Origin: Acidilobaceae archaeon
GTDB taxonomy: Archaea > Thermoproteota > Thermoprotei_A > Sulfolobales > Acidilobaceae
Direction of reading: 5' to 3'
Assembly (NCBI GenBank): GCA_027034115.1
Contig: JALVJB010000210.1
Location: 1-18,898 of the forward strand
DNA: 18,898 nt
Shown here in pieces: positions 14,947-18,898 of this stretch. Under the pieces are notes generated by a model. The model saw only the letters and a list, made by a program, of their open reading frames with translations. It had not been told where the DNA came from and did no database searches. The position numbers and the translations under genes are program-made. The stretch's first letter is position 1. Each line of letters begins with the position of its first letter.

Positions 14947-16167
14947 GTGAGTAAACCATTAAACATATTCACGGATAATCTGGAGGAAATCATAGAGATA
15001 GCTAGAACCATCCTTCCCCCGAAGAAAATGGAGGAGATAGAAGAGAAGGTCATCAAAAATGAAAAGCTAACCGACAAGCAAAAGTTACTAATAGTAAGAG
15101 ACGCTATAATAATATACACCCGCTCCCTAGCCCACCCAGGAGAGCCGGTAGGCACTGTTGCAGCACAGTCAATAGGAGAGCCCGGCACTCAAATGACCCT
15201 TAGAACATTCCACTATGCTGGAGTAATAGAGTTCGACGTAACCCTTGGGTTACCAAGGCTAATAGAGATCGTGGATGCGAGGAGAGAGCCCTCCACCCCA
15301 ATAATGACTGTTTACCTCGACGAGAAGCACCGTTACGATGAAGAGAAGGCTAAAGAGATAGCCAGGAGACTGCAATATACTACCGTTGGAAACGTAATAG
15401 ACGAAGTTCAGTATGCCCTAGGCTCCAACGAGTTCTACGTAATACTAGACCCAGAGATGCTAGAGGACAGGGGAGTAACCGTAGAGAAAGTTGTTGAGGC
15501 ATTAAAGCGGAGCAAGCTGGGAGAAGTAGAGGAAACAGATGAACCCTACGTCATTAGACTGTTAGCATCTGAGAGAGTCCTACCTCCAGAATACTACTTC
15601 GACCCCATGGCCTACAAGGAGGTGGAAAATAAGATAAAGAAAGTATACCTCAAAGGCATTAAAGGAATAAAGAGAGCCGTAATACAGGCAGAAGAGAAGG
15701 AAGTAAACGGGGAGAAGGTCAAGGAGTACTATATTGTAACGGAAGGAAGCAACCTAGCAGAAGTCCTCCGCGTAAGAGGTGTAGACCATAGGAGGACTAC
15801 AACCAACAACATACACGAGATAGCGCAAGTCCTAGGAATAGAAGCGGCTAGAAACGCGATAATAAACGAGATAATGAAAGTACTGAAAGACGCTGGACTA
15901 GACGTAGACATAAGGCACGTAATGCTAGTGGCAGACATGATGACGTTCACCGGGAAAATAAGGCAGATTGGAAGGCTCGGCATCGCTGGCGAGAAGGAGA
16001 GCGTGCTAGCCAGGGCCGTCTTCGAAATGACTGTTAAGAACCTCTACGATGCTGCAGCCACAGGAGAGATCGAAGACTTCAGGGGCGTATCCGAGAAGTC
16101 GATAATAGGACAGCCACCACCCGTCGGCACTGGAGTCGTAGTATGGTTAAAAACCCGTGAGAAGTAG
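14947..16167 (+). CDS. rpoA2: DNA-directed RNA polymerase subunit A'' (Rpo1C)
   Basis: C-terminal third of the largest subunit. GTVAAQSIGEPGTQMTLRTFHYAG at about 69-92 contains the trigger loop that closes on the incoming NTP. ETxxGVxRLIEIVDAR-like residues (TLGLPRLIEIVDARREP) follow. The jaw segment lies in the middle, and the end carries VRGVDHRRTTTNNIHEIAQVLGIEAARN and LVADMMTFTGKIRQIGRLGIAG. 406 residues is a normal length. The GTG start at 14947 is preceded by GAGGTGA at 14934-14940, which overlaps the rpoA1 stop, so the two halves are probably translationally coupled. Confidence 0.98.
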   Translation: MSKPLNIFTDNLEEIIEIARTILPPKKMEEIEEKVIKNEKLTDKQKLLIVRDAIIIYTRSLAHPGEPVGTVAAQSIGEPGTQMTLRTFHYAGVIEFDVTLGLPRLIEIVDARREPSTPIMTVYLDEKHRYDEEKAKEIARRLQYTTVGNVIDEVQYALGSNEFYVILDPEMLEDRGVTVEKVVEALKRSKLGEVEETDEPYVIRLLASERVLPPEYYFDPMAYKEVENKIKKVYLKGIKGIKRAVIQAEEKEVNGEKVKEYYIVTEGSNLAEVLRVRGVDHRRTTTNNIHEIAQVLGIEAARNAIINEIMKVLKDAGLDVDIRHVMLVADMMTFTGKIRQIGRLGIAGEKESVLARAVFEMTVKNLYDAAATGEIEDFRGVSEKSIIGQPPPVGTGVVVWLKTREK

Positions 16168-16217
16168 ATACACCGGGGGAGCCAGCCTAGCCGAAAGGGT
16201 AGAGGAGGTGCCAGCAA

Positions 16218-16520
16218 ATGTCACTCTCAATAGAGAAGGAGTTGCGAAACCTCATACGTACCGGCAAGTATGTGATAGGCACAAAGCAAACACTTAAACT
16301 ACTAAAAACAGGTAAACTAAAACTAGTCATAATGGCGAAGAACACTCCGCCAGAGACAAAAGCCAGGGTCAAGTACTATGCGAGGCTCGGAAACACGCCA
16401 ATTATAGAGTATGAAGGAACAAGCGTGGACCTCGGCAGCGCTCTCGGAAAGCCCTTCGTCGCATCTATGATAGGAGTAATCGATGAGGGAACATCAAAGA
16501 TACTCAGCTTAATAGAGTAG
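16218..16520 (+). CDS. rpl30e: Ribosomal protein L30e (eL30)
   Basis: Large-subunit protein of the L7Ae/L30e fold that binds kink-turn RNA. The 100 residues read as a typical archaeal eL30: KELRNLIRTGKYVIGTKQTLK, then VIMAKNTPPETKARVKYYARL, then IIEYEGTSVDLGSALGKPF. The start is ATG at 16218 after an excellent SD (AGAGGAGGTG, 16201-16210). It sits at its conserved place between rpoA2 and nusA. Confidence 0.97.
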   Translation: MSLSIEKELRNLIRTGKYVIGTKQTLKLLKTGKLKLVIMAKNTPPETKARVKYYARLGNTPIIEYEGTSVDLGSALGKPFVASMIGVIDEGTSKILSLIE

Positions 16521-16542
16521 CTGTTGTGAAGGGAGAAAGCCG

Positions 16543-16974
16543 ATGAGCGAGGAGCGGATAACTCCCGAAGAGCTGCGATACCTTTCCATCCTTGAAGAGC
16601 TAACAGGAGCGCTAGGGATAAGGTGTATAATGGACGAGGAAAACAACAAGCTCATCTTCCTAGTCAAGGACACCGACGTCGGCAAGGCGATAGGAAGAGG
16701 CGGTAAGAATGTGAAACTCCTACGAGCTCTCCTCAAGAAGAATATAGAGATCGTAGCATACGCCGAGGATATAGAAGGTATGGTGAGAAACCTCTTCCCC
16801 TCGGTTAAAATCCTGGGAGTAGACATTGTCAAGCGGGGGGACTCCAAGACAGTCATAGTTAAGGTTGCCGAGGAGGATAAAGGCAGGGCCATAGGCCGGG
16901 AAGGCAGGAATATAAAAAGAGCCAGGCTAGTACTCCAGAAGCTATTCGGGGTAAACAGCGTAGTTATTAAATGA
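16543..16974 (+). CDS. nusA: NusA-like KH-domain transcription factor
   Basis: Archaeal NusA consists only of the two KH RNA-binding domains of bacterial NusA, without the polymerase-binding N-terminal or S1 domains; 143 residues fits. KH GxxG loops are visible at IGRGGKN (50-56) and IGREGRN (117-123). It is thought to take part in transcription elongation or rRNA transcription, though the archaeal role is poorly defined. The ATG at 16543 follows rpl30e by 22 bases with GGGAG upstream. It is the last gene before a new promoter. Confidence 0.95.
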   Translation: MSEERITPEELRYLSILEELTGALGIRCIMDEENNKLIFLVKDTDVGKAIGRGGKNVKLLRALLKKNIEIVAYAEDIEGMVRNLFPSVKILGVDIVKRGDSKTVIVKVAEEDKGRAIGREGRNIKRARLVLQKLFGVNSVVIK

Positions 16975-16976
16975 GG

Positions 16977-16991
16977 CTGGCCAGAGGCCAG
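16977..16991 (+). other. Perfect 6-bp hairpin just after nusA
   Basis: CTGGCC-AGA-GGCCAG begins two bases after the nusA TGA. It could mark a transcript 3' end or protect the upstream mRNA, but there is no U-run next to it and archaeal termination does not need hairpins. The function is unknown. Confidence 0.35.
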
Positions 16992-16996
16992 GCATA

Positions 16997-17006
16997 GCTT
17001 AAAAAC
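16997..17006 (+). promoter_or_regulatory. TATA-like promoter of rps12
   Basis: GCTTAAAAAC lies about 40 bases before the rps12 ATG. Expected start is near 17028, with a 15-base leader that contains GGGAG. rps12 may therefore be transcribed on its own as well as by read-through from the polymerase operon. Confidence 0.55.
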
Positions 17007-17042
17007 CACGGGGCCCAGCCACTAGCCGGGGATGCGGGAGAC

Positions 17043-17486
17043 ATGACCGGTAAGAAATCGCCTGTAGGCCTGTTCGCCGCGAGGAAGCTGAGAAGAAAGA
17101 GGATGAAGTTCAGGTGGAGCCAGAGAGAGTTCAAGAGGAGGATGCTAGGCCTAAAGAAGAAGTACGATCCACTAGAAGGCGCACCCATGGCGCGCGGCAT
17201 TGTTCTAGAGAAGGTTGGAGTCGAGGCCAGGCAACCCAACTCTGCTCTCCGAAAGTGTGTTAGGGTCCAGCTAGTCAAGAACAAGAAGGTCGTTACAGCT
17301 TTCGTCCCGAGAGATGGAGGAATATTATACATCGACGAACACGACGAGGTCATAATTGAGGGTATAGGAGGCCCCAGGGGCCGGTCCATGGGCGATATCC
17401 CAGGAGTCAGGTATAGGGTCGTAATGGTGAACGGAGTATCCCTGAAAGCCCTATGGCTCGGGAAGAAGCAGAAGCCCAGGAGGTAA
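17043..17486 (+). CDS. rps12: Ribosomal protein S12 (uS12)
   Basis: Small-subunit protein at the decoding centre, needed for accurate tRNA selection. The 147 residues are the archaeal/eukaryotic (S23e-like) form. The decoding-site loop QPNSALRKCVRVQLV is at about 64-78 and the second loop GIGGPRGRSMGDIPGVRY at about 107-124. The basic N-terminus (KKSPVGLFAARKLRRKRMKFRW) and C-terminus are as expected. The ATG at 17043 follows its own TATA-like element. The gene ends 16 bp from the stop of a convergent DUF151 gene that separates it from rps7. Confidence 0.98.
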   Translation: MTGKKSPVGLFAARKLRRKRMKFRWSQREFKRRMLGLKKKYDPLEGAPMARGIVLEKVGVEARQPNSALRKCVRVQLVKNKKVVTAFVPRDGGILYIDEHDEVIIEGIGGPRGRSMGDIPGVRYRVVMVNGVSLKALWLGKKQKPRR

Positions 17487-17502
17487 ACCATAGCCTACGA
17501 GA

Positions 17503-18000
17503 CTAATAGAAATCCTCGCTATCCTCACCCTCGTTATCCTCTTCCTCCTCTAACGCTATTTCCAAGAGTTCCTCCGAGACGTAGACTGGTTTATCAGTTA
17601 TCATTGCTAGGAAGAGGGCGTGGCTCGGGATCATCTTCACGGTCAAGTGGAGGCCGTCGCTCTCAAAATGGACTGTTGCAGTGTAAACTCCAGTGTTCTC
17701 GTCGAACTCGTCGATGACAACCCTATCGAGGCTCTTATCCATTAAGTCCTTGAACTCGTCGTGGAAAGCTAGCAGGGAAAAGAGGCTCTGCCTCCTGGGG
17801 GGAGGATTACCGTTACGGATCATCTCGAGAGCTTCGATTACCTCCGGTGGGACATAGTACATCTCGAACATTTCACCGTTTTCAAGGTAGAGGCGCAGCC
17901 CTATCGGATACCTGGCAGCGACAGGGGGATAGTCGCCTTCTTCATTGTAAACGAGCTGGTAGATCGGCGCTACATCGACTACTCTATACGCCTCGGCCAA
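17503..18000 (-). CDS. Bifunctional nuclease-like (BFN, DUF151) domain protein
   Basis: The central part fits the BFN/DUF151 fold: VYYVPPEVIEALEMIRNG, PPRRQSLFSLL, a VVIDEFDENTGVYTATVHF hairpin, then VKMIPSHALFLAMITDKPVYVSEELLE, the counterpart of the family's PSDAIALAL...PIFV motif. His replaces the usual Asp in that motif. Some plant and bacterial members have nuclease activity; the archaeal role is unknown. The C-terminus is a 16-residue acidic tail. The frame opens at ATG 18054, but that ATG overlaps the only TATA-like box (18046-18054), and GAGGTAGGAG lies just before TTG 18000. I therefore prefer TTG 18000 (165 residues). It is an opposite-strand insertion between rps12 and rps7. Confidence 0.72.
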   Translation of the reverse strand: MAEAYRVVDVAPIYQLVYNEEGDYPPVAARYPIGLRLYLENGEMFEMYYVPPEVIEALEMIRNGNPPPRRQSLFSLLAFHDEFKDLMDKSLDRVVIDEFDENTGVYTATVHFESDGLHLTVKMIPSHALFLAMITDKPVYVSEELLEIALEEEEDNEGEDSEDFY

Positions 18001-18045
18001 TAGGCTCCTACCTCGCCCGGTAGGACATGGTGGGGTCAAGCAGGG

Positions 18046-18054
18046 CTTAAACAT
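18046..18054 (-). promoter_or_regulatory. TATA-like promoter of the DUF151 gene
   Basis: The minus strand reads ATGTTTAAG. The expected start site is near 18025, about 25 bases before TTG 18000 and just before the SD GAGGTAGGAG. It is back to back with the rps7 promoter. Confidence 0.5.
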
Positions 18055-18086
18055 CTATGGGAACCACCGGAGGGGCCTAGTGGAAG

Positions 18087-18094
18087 CTTATAAG
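18087..18094 (+). promoter_or_regulatory. TATA box of rps7
   Basis: CTTATAAG is a close match to the archaeal TATA consensus, preceded by GGAAG. The expected start site is near 18117. The leader would be about 7 bases if translation starts at GTG 18124, or about 19 if at GTG 18136. Confidence 0.65.
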
Positions 18095-18123
18095 GCCCTT
18101 AGTGGAGGGGTAGGATTCGAGGG

Positions 18124-18744
18124 GTGCCCAGTATAGTGCCTGAAGAAACGGTGCTACCAGAGGACATAGAGGTAAGAGCTGACTCGATAAGGCTCTTCGG
18201 AAAGTGGAGCTGGGTAGAAGTAGAGGTAAGGGATCCCGGGCTTAAACGCTACATAAGCCTACGCCCCGTATGGATCCCACATACTGGCGGGAGACACGAG
18301 CACAGGAGGTTTGCTAAAAGCGAAGTCCCTATCGTCGAGAGGCTCATGAACCAGCTCATGAGGCCGGGCAGAAATGGCGGCAAGAAGCACCTAGCCTACA
18401 ACATTGTTAAAACCGCTTTCGACATAATTTACCTTGAGACCGGTGAGAACCCGCTCCAAGTCCTAGTTAGAGCGATCGAAAACGCCGCCCCGAGAGAGGA
18501 GACCACCAGGATAGTCTACGGCGGTATAACCTACAGGGTCTCAGTAGACGTAGCCCCCCAGAGGCGCGTCGACCTAGCCCTACGGTTCCTGGCAGAGGGT
18601 GCGAGGCAATGCGCCTTCAACAACCCCAAGCCCATAGAGGAGTGCCTCGCAAGAGAGATAATCCTAGCCAGCAAGGGGGACCCACAGAGCCACGCCATCC
18701 GGCAGAAAGAAGAGATCGAGAGGATCGCTCTCAGCTCAAGGTAA
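18124..18744 (+). CDS. rps7: Ribosomal protein S7 (uS7)
   Basis: Primary 16S rRNA-binding protein of the small-subunit head. It has the archaeal S7 features: LKRYISLRPVWIPHTGGRHEHRRF, VPIVERLMNQLMRPGRNGGKKHLA, LQVLVRAIENAAPREETTRIVYGG and APQRRVDLALRFLAEGAR. 206 residues is normal. The start could be GTG 18124 or GTG 18136; GGGGTG at 18121-18126 gives good SD spacing for the second, while the short leader would suit near-leaderless use of the first. It is followed by a short gap and the start of aEF1A, the usual archaeal order. Confidence 0.97.
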   Translation: MPSIVPEETVLPEDIEVRADSIRLFGKWSWVEVEVRDPGLKRYISLRPVWIPHTGGRHEHRRFAKSEVPIVERLMNQLMRPGRNGGKKHLAYNIVKTAFDIIYLETGENPLQVLVRAIENAAPREETTRIVYGGITYRVSVDVAPQRRVDLALRFLAEGARQCAFNNPKPIEECLAREIILASKGDPQSHAIRQKEEIERIALSSR

Positions 18745-18762
18745 AGGAGCATCCCAGCTCCT
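18745..18762 (+). other. Hairpin immediately after the rps7 stop
   Basis: AGGAGC-ATCCCA-GCTCCT is a perfect 6-bp stem with a 6-base loop, starting right after the TAA and followed by a pyrimidine-rich CCCCCTAC stretch. It may mark or protect the rps7 transcript end; the function is unproven. Confidence 0.35.
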
Positions 18763-18812
18763 CCCCCTACATACTATTCCTCCCAGAGGGCCACCGCCGC
18801 CTGGAACGGTGC

Positions 18813-18820
18813 CTTTTTAA
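18813..18820 (+). promoter_or_regulatory. TATA-like promoter of aEF1A
   Basis: CTTTTTAA lies about 60 bases before the ATG at 18878. The expected start is near 18845, with a leader that includes GGGGTGG (18863-18869). The same T-run follows an imperfect G+C hairpin at 18789-18813, so it could alternatively belong to a terminator-like structure of the rps7 transcript. Confidence 0.45.
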
Positions 18821-18877
18821 CTCCTTCCTACACCGTTTACTCCCGGCTAGTCAGGACACGATGGGGTGGTGTAGGAA

Positions 18878-18898
18878 ATGCCAGAGAAGCCTCACTTA
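18878..18898 (+). CDS. tuf: Translation elongation factor 1-alpha (aEF1A), first seven codons
   Basis: The window ends after MPEKPHL. Archaeal EF-1A proteins begin with M-x-x-KPH-L/M just before the GTP-binding domain, and the gene follows rps7 in many archaea. It delivers aminoacyl-tRNA to the ribosome as a GTP complex. The ATG is preceded by a GGGGTGG SD. The call rests on this N-terminal signature plus gene order only. Confidence 0.8.

Noticed and set aside
14727..15188. 153-codon minus-strand open frame across rpoA1/rpoA2
   Set aside because: It lies opposite highly conserved polymerase motifs, its composition (Ser/Arg-rich) matches a shadow frame, and no SD or promoter supports it.
15934..15945. 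C-box-like ATGATGA in rpoA2 as part of a C/D box RNA
   Set aside because: No matching D box (CTGA) at a suitable distance, and the stretch codes for the conserved MMTF segment.
16967..17491. 174-codon minus-strand open frame opposite rps12
   Set aside because: Shadow of rps12; Phe/Ser/Leu-rich translation without any recognisable domain.
1..18898. CRISPR arrays, insertion sequences, prophage or toxin-antitoxin genes
   Set aside because: No regularly spaced repeats, transposase motifs, inverted-repeat ends or phage-like genes were seen on either strand.

Overview
The window looks like chromosomal DNA of a hyperthermophilic crenarchaeon, most likely of the Desulfurococcales/Pyrodictiaceae type. 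The evidence is glycerol-1-phosphate dehydrogenase for archaeal lipids, the archaeal RNA polymerase operon with split A' and A'' subunits and an unsplit B subunit, a TFB-like zinc-ribbon factor, a proteasome beta subunit of the crenarchaeal non-catalytic kind, an intron-containing tRNA-Lys, frequent GTG/TTG starts, purine-rich Shine-Dalgarno sequences and TATA-type promoters. The order-level assignment is inference. I see no insertion sequence, prophage, CRISPR array or obvious horizontally acquired island.

Left part (1-8122) is a compact set of housekeeping genes on both strands. It starts with the 3' end of egsA. A minus-strand group follows: RNA m5C methyltransferase (NOP2/Sun type), a Nip7-like PUA protein and a long FKBP isomerase. 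Next is a plus-strand pair, nadM and rtcA. A minus-strand pair comes after, a short TFB-like factor overlapping a NOG1-like GTPase. The divergent plus-strand pair psmB and endonuclease V follows, then a minus-strand DUF357/RibL-like nucleotidyltransferase. Three convergent gene pairs overlap tail to tail.

Middle (8186-8430) holds a minus-strand tRNA-Lys(TTT) with a 36-nt anticodon-loop intron, and the divergent promoters of the tRNA and of the RNA polymerase operon.

Right part (8428-18898) is the conserved archaeal transcription/translation block rpoH-rpoB-rpoA1-rpoA2-rpl30e-nusA-rps12-rps7-aEF1A. An opposite-strand bifunctional-nuclease-like (DUF151) gene is inserted between rps12 and rps7. 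The window ends seven codons into aEF1A.

Several left-hand genes act on RNA or ribosomes (NOP2/Sun enzyme, Nip7-like, NOG1-like, RtcA), so much of the window concerns making and maturing RNA and ribosomes. I do not see a wholly new multi-gene system. The most unusual signals are: an endonuclease V frame with no ATG/GTG/TTG upstream of its first catalytic Asp, with a strong SD pointing at an ACG; a 41-nt run of only A and T inside the NOG1-like gene; a NOP2/Sun methyltransferase with Ser at the motif IV Cys; a beta proteasome subunit with Ala at the Thr1 position; and a truncated TFB-like protein translationally coupled to a ribosome-biogenesis GTPase.
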